From NCBI GenBank assembly GCA_965216845.1, contig OZ244200.1:682001-746000 (forward strand): a DNA stretch of 64,000 nt. Direction: 5' to 3'. The notes under the pieces were generated by a model that worked only from the letters and a program-made list of their open reading frames with translations, did no database searches and had not been told where the DNA came from. A program made the translations under genes and the position numbers. Source of the stretch: Panacagrimonas sp965216845 (lineage in GTDB: Bacteria; Pseudomonadota; Gammaproteobacteria; Nevskiales; Nevskiaceae). How positions within the stretch are numbered: position 1 is the stretch's first letter; each line of letters starts with the position of its first letter. Below are positions 21,567 through 29,714 of this stretch, in pieces.

Positions 21567-22798
21567 TGCAATGGGGCGGTGCCGCAGTTTTCGTGCATGG
21601 GAATATGACCGAAAGGGTCGGAAAAGCGCGGCTCACAGATAAATTCCCAGTCCGTGAGGCTATCAAAAAACGCCAGCAGATCCTGCAGTTCGTTTTCACT
21701 GAGCTGGAATTCCACCAGCAGGCCGTCGCGAAACGGGCTTTGGGATCCATCGCCGGCAAAGGGGCCGTTTTCGATTAGCCGACCGGCGCGTGCGTAGTGA
21801 TCCTGGATCACCTCGCGCAGCGTGGCGATACTGCCGTCGTGCATGTAGGGCGCGGTGAGCACGATGTTGCGCAGGCTCGGCGCCCGAAAGCGGCCCATGT
21901 CGCGCGGCTGGCCGGTGAATTCGAAAAGCCCGTGGTTGTTGGCCGGATAGTTGCCTTCCGGCAAGGGATTGCCGCCGCCGGGTCCGGCGAGGTTGTAGAG
22001 GCCGTTGTTGCGGTATTCGATGGCGTCGAGCGTGGAGTCCTGGTGCACCACGGACTGTGCGAAATTGAAGCCGCCATGACAGTGAAAACACTCCAGCCGC
22101 TCTGAGAAGAACAGCGCTTCACCGCGGCGTGCGGCCGGGCTCATGGCGTCCGGGTCCGGGTCAATTAGGGAATAAAAGCGGTCGCGCGCCGCATTGCCGG
22201 AAATCAAGGTGGCGGTAAATGCAGCCACGGCCTTGACCACGTTGTCCAGATTGACGGGTTCTTCGTCCTCCGGAAAGGCGGCGGAAAAACGCGCGACATC
22301 GTCCGGATTGTTGCGAAAGCGATCCAGCATTTCCTGCTCGCGACCCGACCAGCCCAGTTCCAGGGTGTCCTCGTTCAACAACACACCCAGGGCCTGCTGA
22401 CGCAAATCCATCATGTTGGGATTGGCCCAGTTCTGGCGCGCGTTGTAGACCGCGTTGGTCAGGCTCATGGCATTGCGCGGATGAATGTCGCCGGTGGGGC
22501 CGACGGAGGTGGCCAGCCCGTCGGTGAACGCCAGCCGCTGTTCGTGACAGGTGGCGCAGGAGGCCTGTTGGTTGATGGACATGCGACGGTCGTAAAACAG
22601 CCGTCGCCCCAGCGCCACGCTTTGCTGGCTCATGGGAATGGATTCACGCAGGCGCGGCTCCGGAAAACCTTCCGGGGTATCGAACACAAACGGCGTGACG
22701 GTGGAGGCGTTGCCGCCCCCGCCGCCACCGCAGGCCACCAAACCCAGGCCGAGCGCCGCCGTCAGCAGCGCCCTGGCAATGACCCCGGTGCTACTCAC
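21563..22798 (-). CDS. mbnH: MbnH-family dihaem enzyme (cytochrome c peroxidase superfamily)
   Basis: From the GTG at 22798 the protein has 411 residues: a lipoprotein signal with lipobox LVAC (Cys23) and a Gly run, haem motif CATCH at 81-85, haem motif CFHCH at 237-241, and the MauG/CcpA-type segments RLFYDRRMS, AFTDG, RAPSLRNIVLTAPYMHDGS. Pairing with an adjacent MbnP identifies the MbnH branch, which oxidises a tryptophan of MbnP to kynurenine to create a copper site. A longer start at 22852 lies inside mbnP. The GTG overlaps the mbnP stop by eight bases, which favours coupled translation. Confidence 0.85.
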   Translation of the reverse strand: MSSTGVIARALLTAALGLGLVACGGGGGGNASTVTPFVFDTPEGFPEPRLRESIPMSQQSVALGRRLFYDRRMSINQQASCATCHEQRLAFTDGLATSVGPTGDIHPRNAMSLTNAVYNARQNWANPNMMDLRQQALGVLLNEDTLELGWSGREQEMLDRFRNNPDDVARFSAAFPEDEEPVNLDNVVKAVAAFTATLISGNAARDRFYSLIDPDPDAMSPAARRGEALFFSERLECFHCHGGFNFAQSVVHQDSTLDAIEYRNNGLYNLAGPGGGNPLPEGNYPANNHGLFEFTGQPRDMGRFRAPSLRNIVLTAPYMHDGSIATLREVIQDHYARAGRLIENGPFAGDGSQSPFRDGLLVEFQLSENELQDLLAFFDSLTDWEFICEPRFSDPFGHIPMHENCGTAPLQ

Positions 22799-24362
22799 CG
22801 ATGCTGAACAGCGCTTGCGGTTCGGCGGCGATGGTATTGCCGTTGTGCACATAATCGATGCCCAGCCTGGGCAACACCGTCAGGCATTCGGGGTCGGTGG
22901 GGCCGGACATGCAGCCCGGGGGTGTCATCTCGGTGTTTTGGGCAATGTCCACGTCCGCCAATACCGGGGCGAAGTCCACATGGACGCTGTGGCCGGCGGC
23001 GATTTCCGCGTAATCCAGACAGATTTGTGGTCGATTCGCCTGCAGGCATTCGCCGTCCGGCGGCGCGCCATTGCTGCTGGTGCCGTTGCTGCAGCCGGTG
23101 CTGCCCAAGTGCAGATTAAACGCAGTGCTGGCGCCGTCCGGATCGCCCAATCCGTCGATGCGCAGAAATTTCATGCCGCCGCGCCAGTTCCAGTTCATCG
23201 CCGTCACATTGAGCGGTGTCGGCGCGGTGGCGACGTCCAGATGGTTCAACGCGAATGGCACGCCCAAGGTGAAGCAGATTTCGTCATAACTGCCTTGGGC
23301 GACGCTGCCGTGCAGAACGCGGGCAAAGCGTTGCGTTTCCAGTGTGCCATCGCAGCCGTTGACGTGGCCGAGCAGGGCGACGTTGTTGGCTGAATCCTGC
23401 AGCAGGGTGCCGTCGGCTTTGGGCGCCAACTGAACCGGTGCGTTGCCGCTGGGGCCGCGCAAGTGCAAATCGGACACGTAGAAGCGATAGTCGCGCAGCT
23501 CGAAGTCCTGCTGATCGCCGTTGCCGACGCCTTCATAAACAGTGTTGCAAGCGCTTTGCTCGCCGCCGACAAAGGTCTTGAAGGCGACCGAAACCGGCGT
23601 CTGGGCGCCGGTCACCGCATAAAGCGAGGCGGCAACGTTGTCCACCAGCCGGGCCTGCTCGCCATCGCTTTGCGCCAGGCTGGCCATGTCGATGCCGTCG
23701 AACCAGCGCTCGTAACGGATGCCGACGGTGATTTCGGCGTCGGTCTGGTTCGCGTCCAGCTGCACCGGCGCGCTCAACGGCAGACTCAGGCGTTGTCCCG
23801 TGCCGTCAGGCTGGACTTCGATGCAGGAATGACGCTCAGCGGCGGCGGCGGCGTCATCGGTCAGCGCGACGGTATCCGGGTAGTAACAGGGCGCCACATC
23901 CACCAGCGCCGAGGCTTCATCGGCGCCGGCTTGCAGCTCCACCACCAGGGCGCAATAACGGCCGGGTTGGGCGTTGAGGTGCCCCAGCTCCACGGTGGTG
24001 TCCGGTGCGTCGAGCACGCTCTGGGTGCCCTGGCCGCCTTCGAGCACGCCGCCGCCGTGTGCCACGGCGCCGGACAAGGGACTCAGCCGTTGCAGCCAGG
24101 CGGTATGGGTGTCGCAGCGCTGCAATTCCACCGGCACCAGCTTGATCAGGCCGGTTTGCAGATCAATGCGCATGCCGTCATCGCGACGAAAGCTGCGCGT
24201 GCCGGCAGTCTGGGTTTGGCCGTGATCGTGTTGCGGGGTGGCCACGGCGCGCGCCATCACCTCCACCGCGATGCCGGGACTGCTGGAACCGCCGCCGCCA
24301 CAGGCGCCTAGAAGTGCTGCGCTGGCCAGCGGCGCCAGGATTTGGTAGATGTTTTTGTTCAT
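22791..24362 (-). CDS. mbnP: MbnP-family copper-binding lipoprotein with extra N-terminal domain
   Basis: The 523-residue protein has a lipobox LLGAC (Cys21) followed by Gly/Ser. Residues about 256-523 match the MbnP (four-Cys 'metallo-mystery pair') domain: FKTFVGGEQSACNT, YRFYVSDLHLRG, ICFTLGVPFALNHLD, TAMNWNWRGGMKFLRIDG (Trp391 and Trp393, one a candidate for kynurenine formation), FNLHLGSTGC and several Cys pairs. Residues about 25-250 are an additional domain with its own cysteines (83, 137, 159, 180) that most MbnP proteins lack. The start is set at the ATG that begins the signal peptide. Confidence 0.85.
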   Translation of the reverse strand: MNKNIYQILAPLASAALLGACGGGGSSSPGIAVEVMARAVATPQHDHGQTQTAGTRSFRRDDGMRIDLQTGLIKLVPVELQRCDTHTAWLQRLSPLSGAVAHGGGVLEGGQGTQSVLDAPDTTVELGHLNAQPGRYCALVVELQAGADEASALVDVAPCYYPDTVALTDDAAAAAERHSCIEVQPDGTGQRLSLPLSAPVQLDANQTDAEITVGIRYERWFDGIDMASLAQSDGEQARLVDNVAASLYAVTGAQTPVSVAFKTFVGGEQSACNTVYEGVGNGDQQDFELRDYRFYVSDLHLRGPSGNAPVQLAPKADGTLLQDSANNVALLGHVNGCDGTLETQRFARVLHGSVAQGSYDEICFTLGVPFALNHLDVATAPTPLNVTAMNWNWRGGMKFLRIDGLGDPDGASTAFNLHLGSTGCSNGTSSNGAPPDGECLQANRPQICLDYAEIAAGHSVHVDFAPVLADVDIAQNTEMTPPGCMSGPTDPECLTVLPRLGIDYVHNGNTIAAEPQALFSIGE

Positions 24363-24387
24363 GAAATTTTCCAGTTGACTCAAGAAG

Positions 24388-25284
24388 TCAAAAATCGAAG
24401 GCGAGGCTGGAGCGGAACACCGCGTCCTCTTGTTGCTCGCCGTTGAGGTCGTCAATCAGCGGCAGTTGCACGCCGGCGCTGATCACCAGTTCGTTGAAGG
24501 CGCGCGCGGCAACGCCCACAAAGGCCATCGCCAGCGTGCCGCCGGAGTCGGGGTTTTCCACCCCGGAAAACCGATTGCTGTCGGCCCAGCGCGCATCCAG
24601 TCCACCCTGTAAGGCCCAGACCGGGTCCAGGGCGTACTGCGTCAGTACCGAGGCCACCACCGCGTCGCCGGGCGCAAAGTCCTGATTGGCGTCGCCGAAG
24701 CTGAAATAAGTGAGGCTGGCGCTGACAAACCAGGGGAAACGGAAGTAGGAATACCAGCCACCCACATTGGGCACGGTGCTGCCGGCATCCGGCTGCACGT
24801 CGATATCCAGCAGCTCGCCGTTGTGCTCCACCTCCTGGCTGGTGGGCAGGCGCAGGCCCAGGCGCGCGCCGGCCAGGTGATTGCCGGAACCAGCGTCATT
24901 TCGCAGCAGGACATAGCGTGCGATGAGGTCGATGTCACCCAGACCATCGGCGTCGGCCTGCGCCAGATTGGCGTCCTCGAGCTCTTTGCGCACCCAGGGA
25001 ATCTGAACCGCCAGCGTCAGCGTTCGGTTCGGGCTCCAGGCGGCCCCGAACAAGGTGCGAAACTCGGTGGTTTTGCGCTCGCCGACGCCGCTGCCCTCGG
25101 TTTCGCTGCGATAGAGCGCGTCCAGGCCCAGGCGCAGGCGGTTTTCATAGGGCCTTTCGGCGCCCAGCAGGGTGATGGTGTAATCCCCGCATTTGCAGGT
25201 GGAACAGGCCATCGCTGCGGGCGTGGCAAGGCTGACGAGAAACATCGCGGCGACCACACGGCGCGCGCCATACAGAAAGAACAT
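24388..25284 (-). CDS. Outer-membrane beta-barrel transporter-like protein with Cys-rich N-terminus
   Basis: From the ATG at 25284 the product has 298 residues. It has a signal peptide ending PAAMA, then a mature N-terminus CSTCKCGDYT with cysteines 27, 30 and 32. About a dozen amphipathic strands follow (LRLGLDALYRSET, LTLAVQIPWVRKELE, LIARYVLLRND, RLGLRLPTSQEV, FVSASLTYFSFGD) and a terminal Phe (LAFDF), the outer-membrane barrel signature. Similar barrels accompany MbnP/MbnH pairs. A role in copper passage across the outer membrane is inferred from context. It lies 25 bases before mbnP. Confidence 0.75.
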   Translation of the reverse strand: MFFLYGARRVVAAMFLVSLATPAAMACSTCKCGDYTITLLGAERPYENRLRLGLDALYRSETEGSGVGERKTTEFRTLFGAAWSPNRTLTLAVQIPWVRKELEDANLAQADADGLGDIDLIARYVLLRNDAGSGNHLAGARLGLRLPTSQEVEHNGELLDIDVQPDAGSTVPNVGGWYSYFRFPWFVSASLTYFSFGDANQDFAPGDAVVASVLTQYALDPVWALQGGLDARWADSNRFSGVENPDSGGTLAMAFVGVAARAFNELVISAGVQLPLIDDLNGEQQEDAVFRSSLAFDF

Positions 25285-25357
25285 GCTCAAGGCTCCAGGC
25301 CGCCTGTGTGCGACCACCAGTGACGGATTCGGCTTGAAAAAGCCGCAGGCGAGTCAA

Positions 25358-25756
25358 TCAGCCGGCGCCTGGCGGTCCCCGTGCAGGTGGTTGATGCAGG
25401 CGATTCTCGCCCAGCATGTTTGGTGCATCACCGGTGTGAGCCAAGGACAACAACGCTGCATCGACCGTCTTGGCGGGCGGCGCCGGCAGCGCAAGATTGA
25501 GCGCGCTGGCGCAAAACTGCGCGCATTGCTGGTGATCCGGATTCGCCGCCACATCCTGTAACAGGATGTCCTGAAGCGGTGCCGGCAGTTTTGCGATTTC
25601 GGCTTTCAGGGCGCTGCTGTTGGGGCCGCACCAGGCTGCGATTCCGCCGGAGCCTTGCGTCATTTGTGCGGCATGCACCACCGGCATCGCCAGTTGTGCC
25701 ATCCAGGCGAACACGGCGATGAGCGTCAGACAGGGCTTGGCACGGCGAGCAATCAT
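25358..25756 (-). CDS. Small exported DUF2946-like protein
   Basis: The 132-residue protein has a signal peptide (residues 1 to about 29, ending VVHA) and a mature part with a WC pair at 42-43 and cysteines 78 and 82 in QQCAQFCAS, the pattern of small DUF2946-type periplasmic proteins. These are frequent in copper-uptake or copper-efflux loci, but their function is not established. It begins ten bases after the mtgA stop and heads the copper-type locus, so it may be read from the mtgA transcript. Family assignment is tentative. Confidence 0.6.
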   Translation of the reverse strand: MIARRAKPCLTLIAVFAWMAQLAMPVVHAAQMTQGSGGIAAWCGPNSSALKAEIAKLPAPLQDILLQDVAANPDHQQCAQFCASALNLALPAPPAKTVDAALLSLAHTGDAPNMLGENRLHQPPARGPPGAG

Positions 25757-25766
25757 CGATCGCCGA

Positions 25767-26882
25767 CTATAAACCTTTGAGATAGCCGGTGCCCAGGCGG
25801 TTCATCTGTCCATGGATGGCATTGGCGCGACCGCGAACATATTCGGACGGAGCGCCCAGTTGCAGCCGGCGCGGGTTGGGCAAGACCGCGGCCATCAACG
25901 CGGCTTCATAAGAGGTCAGTCGCGCCGCCGGCTTGCCGAAGTATTTTTGCGCTGCGGCTTCCACGCCGTAGACGCCGGGGCCAAACTCCGCCACGTTCAA
26001 ATACACCTCCAGAATGCGGCGCTTGGGCCACATCAGCTCGATCAGCATGGTGTAGCCGACCTCCAGACCCTTGCGGGTCCAGCTGCGGCGCGGCGACAGA
26101 AACAAATTCTTGGCCACCTGTTGGGTGATGGTGGAAGCGCCGCGCTTGCGATTGCTGCGTTGATTGTGTTCGATGGCCTTTTCGATCGCTTCGAAGTCCA
26201 GGCCGTGATGATGCGGAAATCGCTGATCCTCGGACGCCAGCACCGACAGCTTGGCCATGCGGGAAATATCGTCCCAGGCCACCCAGTGGTGTTGCAGTGG
26301 CGGCAATTCAGCGCCATCGCCAATGCGTTCGAACTGATAACGCAGCATGAAACTGGAGGTGTAGGCGGGCACCACGCGCAGCATGGCCACCGGCACCACC
26401 GTCAAGCCCAGCACGATCAACAACAGGGCGATGGCCACATTGCTGGCGAAGTGCGCGCCACCCTGGGCGACCTTTTTGCGCTTGCGTTTCATGCCGGCCC
26501 AGAAGCCGGCCTTGCCCGGTGGTGGTCCGATGCTGGGCGTTTTTCGCTCGGGAATATCAACCGCATCATCGGCATCCAGTGTGGGTGTGCTGCGGCCAGT
26601 GGTGGCGGGCGCATCGGCTGCTTGTGGGACGTTGCGCGCCGGTATTTCGATATCGGGCATCTCCGCCCTGTGGGTTGATGGCGGCGGATCACGCAGCTCG
26701 GGCGGCTTGCGTTGCCAAACCCGCTTCAGGCGCTGTTTGACGGTGTCTGGCCCGGGACGCTCGGAGTGCGCAGGCCCGGGTGGTGTCGCCGGCTGGGCGG
26801 TCAGCTCGTCCAATACCGGCCGCTGCCGCTCCGATGGCGCGGTATCGGCGGGCGAATCCAAAGTGGGCGGTTGGCGTTGCAA
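25767..26882 (-). CDS. mtgA: Monofunctional peptidoglycan glycosyltransferase with long N-terminal extension
   Basis: The C-terminal 241 residues (from Met131) form a complete MtgA: a membrane segment (about 147-170) and a GT51 domain with the catalytic Glu in LASEDQRFPHHHG, RGASTITQQVAKNLFL, RKGLEVGYTMLIELMWPKRRILEVYLNVAEFGPGVYG. It polymerises lipid II. The open frame runs about 130 codons further upstream as a Pro-, Arg- and Asp-rich segment with coding-like third-position G/C. Its first possible start is TTG at 26882; ATGs at 26660 (with AGGGCGGAG before it) and 26492 are alternatives. Confidence 0.88.
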   Translation of the reverse strand: MQRQPPTLDSPADTAPSERQRPVLDELTAQPATPPGPAHSERPGPDTVKQRLKRVWQRKPPELRDPPPSTHRAEMPDIEIPARNVPQAADAPATTGRSTPTLDADDAVDIPERKTPSIGPPPGKAGFWAGMKRKRKKVAQGGAHFASNVAIALLLIVLGLTVVPVAMLRVVPAYTSSFMLRYQFERIGDGAELPPLQHHWVAWDDISRMAKLSVLASEDQRFPHHHGLDFEAIEKAIEHNQRSNRKRGASTITQQVAKNLFLSPRRSWTRKGLEVGYTMLIELMWPKRRILEVYLNVAEFGPGVYGVEAAAQKYFGKPAARLTSYEAALMAAVLPNPRRLQLGAPSEYVRGRANAIHGQMNRLGTGYLKGL

Positions 26883-26926
26883 GCGTGGTGACGGGCCAGA
26901 GGGGTCTGGAGCGCGATTCTAGGTCA

Positions 26927-27817
26927 TCAGGCGGCATTTTCTCCCAGAAACTGCGCCGACATGGCGGACAGGCGGGTGCCGAAAAACTGCATGCAGGCAC
27001 GGATACGGGCGCTCTTGCGCAGATCGGGGTGGGTCAGAATCCAGACCTCGACCTGTGACAAGAACTGGCTGCCGGGAATCAGCGCCAGTCCGCGCTCGTG
27101 TTCGGCGCTGAAACAACTCAGCGAGGCGCAGCCCAGCCCGGCCCTGACCGCCTGCGACACACCGCCAATGGTGTCGAAGCGTAACTTGATGCGTGCCTGG
27201 GGAATATTTTTGTCCGTCCAGATGCCCATCACCACCCGTGACATGGCGCCGTCGTAGCCGATCCAGTCGTACTCCGAAAGCGGACGCCCGCGCCCCATCC
27301 GGGCCAGATAATCCGGATGCGCATAGGCGGCGAACCCGAGCCGCCCGGCGCTACGACCCACCAGGTGTTCCGGCGGGCTGGAAGTGCCACGAATGACAAC
27401 GTCCGCGTCACGACGGGTCAGGTCAACCAGTTGATTGTTGGCGGAGACCGACAAGCTGATTCCCGGATAGGTCTCGCGAAAATCCGCCAGCAGCTGTGGC
27501 AACACAAAGTAAGCCAGCGCTTCGCTGGTGCTAAGCAGAATGTGGCCTTCCAGCTTCAGGTCGGTGCCCATGACGATGCGTTCCGCCGCAAGGGCTTCGC
27601 CTTCCATGCGTTGCGCGGCTTCGGCCAGGGTTTCGCCAGCGTCGGTCAACTGATAGCCGCTGCGCAAGCGCTCGAACAGGCGGACTTCCAACTGTGCTTC
27701 CAGCTTTTCCAGGCGTCGATACACGCTGGAGTTATTGACCTGAAGTTCGCGTGCGGCCGCTGCAAGTCCGCCACCGCGGGAGATGGCGAGCACATATCGC
27801 AAATCATCCCAGTCCAT
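26927..27817 (-). CDS. LysR-family transcriptional regulator
   Basis: The protein (296 residues from MDWDDLRYVL) has an N-terminal winged HTH (residues 1 to about 60, with ARELQVNNSSVYRRLEKLEAQLEVRLFER) and a periplasmic-binding-like effector domain (about 88-290). It is divergent from the small AhpD-like gene at 27955 and a perfect palindrome sits between them. By LysR convention it probably controls that neighbour and itself. The effector is unknown. Confidence 0.9.
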   Translation of the reverse strand: MDWDDLRYVLAISRGGGLAAAARELQVNNSSVYRRLEKLEAQLEVRLFERLRSGYQLTDAGETLAEAAQRMEGEALAAERIVMGTDLKLEGHILLSTSEALAYFVLPQLLADFRETYPGISLSVSANNQLVDLTRRDADVVIRGTSSPPEHLVGRSAGRLGFAAYAHPDYLARMGRGRPLSEYDWIGYDGAMSRVVMGIWTDKNIPQARIKLRFDTIGGVSQAVRAGLGCASLSCFSAEHERGLALIPGSQFLSQVEVWILTHPDLRKSARIRACMQFFGTRLSAMSAQFLGENAA

Positions 27818-27833
27818 GACCTGCCTCAAAGTT

Positions 27834-27851
27834 CATTGCAAAAATGCAATG
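27834..27851. promoter_or_regulatory. Palindromic LysR operator candidate
   Basis: CATTGCA (27834-27840) and TGCAATG (27845-27851) form a perfect 7-bp inverted repeat with a four-base spacer. It lies 17 bases upstream of the LysR start and 104 bases before the divergent gene. Further half-site-like AATGCA and TTGCAAATG words follow to about 27888. The location and A/T core fit a LysR autoregulatory site. Confidence 0.5.
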
Positions 27852-27954
27852 GCAGAATGCAAAAAATGGGGCTTCCGTTGCAAATGTGAGGGGTGCAAAG
27901 TCGATCCCACGAAGCGCGGGAAACATCTCCGGCGCCGCTTTCAAGGAGAGCACC

Positions 27955-28422
27955 ATGTCATTCCTTCTCAACATTGAAACCGCCACCCCGTCCAACGCCA
28001 ACGCGCGCAAGCGCCCGGCCCGCTCCAACATCCTGGGCGTTACCGGAATGAGCCGCCGGGCGTTGGCCGACATGTTCCGCCATCACGGCCTGTTCGGGCG
28101 GCAGTCGCATCTCAACCAGGATCAACAGGCAGTGGTTCAGGCGCAGATTGGGCCCATCCCCGGTTTGCGGCGCCGTCCTCAGGTGCTGACGCAGGCGCCG
28201 GCTTTGCAGGCCCTGGCCGCATTTACACGCGCCTTGGTGAGCCGTAACGGCGAGTATGAGGCGATTGACCAATCCGCGCTGCGCAGCGCCGGCCTGCGGC
28301 GTCAGCAGATTTCCGAGGTGATCACCACGGTGCAATCGGTTCGCGACGTGTTCGGTCTGCCGCTCAGCGCGCAGGTGCCCGCCAATGATGAAATCGCGGC
28401 GGCTCGGGTCAGGGCGGCTTGA
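27955..28422 (+). CDS. Small AhpD-like helical protein without cysteines
   Basis: The start at MSFLLNIETATPSN is chosen for the AAGGAGAG ribosome-binding site seven bases before it. The 155-residue product is Cys-free. Its second half (LQALAAFTRALVSRNGEYEAIDQSALRSAGLRRQQISEVITTVQSVRDVFGLPL) resembles the helices after the CxxC in AhpD/carboxymuconolactone-decarboxylase proteins. The catalytic cysteines and the preceding helix are not present, so it may be a diverged or regulatory relative. It is probably controlled by the divergent LysR protein. Family assignment is tentative; function unknown. Confidence 0.6.
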   Translation: MSFLLNIETATPSNANARKRPARSNILGVTGMSRRALADMFRHHGLFGRQSHLNQDQQAVVQAQIGPIPGLRRRPQVLTQAPALQALAAFTRALVSRNGEYEAIDQSALRSAGLRRQQISEVITTVQSVRDVFGLPLSAQVPANDEIAAARVRAA

Positions 28423-28449
28423 ATCCCGACAGCAAGCGTCGAACATCGG

Positions 28450-28476
28450 GGTAGCGGGGGCTTTGCCCCCCTGCTA
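28450..28476. terminator. GC-rich hairpin after the AhpD-like gene
   Basis: GTAGC-GGGGGC at 28450-28460 pairs with GCCCCC-CTGCTAC at 28464-28476 around a TTT loop, with a small bulge. There is no following U-tract, so termination would be weak or rho-assisted. It lies 28 bases after the stop codon. The rest of the 243-base gap up to the GGDEF gene shows no feature I can support. Confidence 0.4.
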
Positions 28477-28665
28477 CAAATGCGGTCCCTAGCGCACCAG
28501 TCAAATCAGCATGTCTGCCGAAATCATTTCGTCACCGTCTATTCACCGGAAACCTGCCGCCTGTTCGCCGCGCTGCCGTGGGTGGCGTTTGCGCGATGAC
28601 AATCGGCGACGCAATGAAGGCTTTGGCTATTCAACAATCAGACGTTGTGTCTCAGGAACCGACCC

Positions 28666-29649
28666 GTGAGCGAATCGCATTATCTCAAGGAGGAGTTGTA
28701 CGCGCGCGTTGCCAGCGATCCGCAGATTTTTGAGTTTCTGCAGAACAGTTCGCTCGACGGTCTTTGGTACTGGGATCTGGAAAATCCGGAGCACGAGTGG
28801 ATGAATCCCAAACTCTGGGAGGTGCTCGGTTATGACCCGAAAGCAAGAAAGCACCTGGCGTCAGAATGGCAAGATCTGATCAACGCGGATGACCTGAAGC
28901 TTGCCCTGGAAAATTTCCACGCCCATTGCGCGGATCCCGGCCACCCTTACGATCAGATCGTTCGTTACCGTCATGCCAGCGGAAAAACAGTTTGGGTGCG
29001 ATGTCGTGGCGTCGCGATTCGGGATGCAGCCGGCAAGCCGGTTCGCATGCTCGGCGCCCACAACGACATTACCGAGATGAAGGAGCTTGAGGAAAAGTTG
29101 CGTCACATGGCGTATTCGGACGTGCTCACAGGCTTGGCGAGCCGGCGTGCTTTAGAAGAACACGTGGAGTGGAGCGTTGGCGGCGCAAAGCGCGCGAACG
29201 AGATATTGAGCCTGGTGTTTATCGACATCGATCACTTCAAGCGCATCAATGATTCTTATGATCATCAGACCGGAGATGCGGTGCTCATTGCTGTTGGCAA
29301 GGGTCTGAAACAGGTTTGCCGGGATAGCGACTTCTCAGCGCGTTTTGGTGGTGATGAGTTCGTGGTGCTTGCGCACGGTGCAGACCTTGAGGGTTCGACG
29401 ATGCTGGCCGAGCGAATCCGTGAAAAGATCATCAGTCTGGATGTGATTGAGCGGAAAATCAGCGCCAGCATTGGAATATCCACGCTGGTGCCTTCGGCTG
29501 TCGCCTCGCAGAAAGACGTAATCAAACGGTTCTTTCGGGTTGCCGACCACGCGGTTTATGCTGCCAAAGCCGCCGGCAGGAACCAGGTGATCCATGGCGG
29601 GTATGTTGACGCGGAACAGAAGAAATCCATTGGCGGCGCCGCGTTGTGA
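28666..29649 (+). CDS. PAS-GGDEF diguanylate cyclase
   Basis: From the GTG at 28666 the protein has 327 residues. It has a PAS domain (about 22-137, with LDGLWYWDLENPEHEWMNPKLWEVLGYDP and the PAC stretch RYRHASGKTVWVRCRGVAIRD), a short coiled linker (138-149) and a GGDEF domain with RFGGDEF (core 228-232). The core motif is intact, so cyclic-di-GMP synthesis is likely. The inhibitory I-site RxxD is present as RDSD at 219-222, five residues before GGDEF. No membrane segment is visible. A TTG seven codons upstream is an alternative start. Confidence 0.9.
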   Translation: MSESHYLKEELYARVASDPQIFEFLQNSSLDGLWYWDLENPEHEWMNPKLWEVLGYDPKARKHLASEWQDLINADDLKLALENFHAHCADPGHPYDQIVRYRHASGKTVWVRCRGVAIRDAAGKPVRMLGAHNDITEMKELEEKLRHMAYSDVLTGLASRRALEEHVEWSVGGAKRANEILSLVFIDIDHFKRINDSYDHQTGDAVLIAVGKGLKQVCRDSDFSARFGGDEFVVLAHGADLEGSTMLAERIREKIISLDVIERKISASIGISTLVPSAVASQKDVIKRFFRVADHAVYAAKAAGRNQVIHGGYVDAEQKKSIGGAAL

Positions 29650-29714
29650 TTTTTCGCCGGCGGCTTGCCTGCAAGGTTTGCCGTCGCCGGACGTTCTCAA
29701 AGTGGTTGCCGTGT

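Noticed and set aside
28450..28476. Full rho-independent terminator after the AhpD-like gene
   Set aside because: The stem is strong but no U-run follows, so it is reported only as a hairpin.
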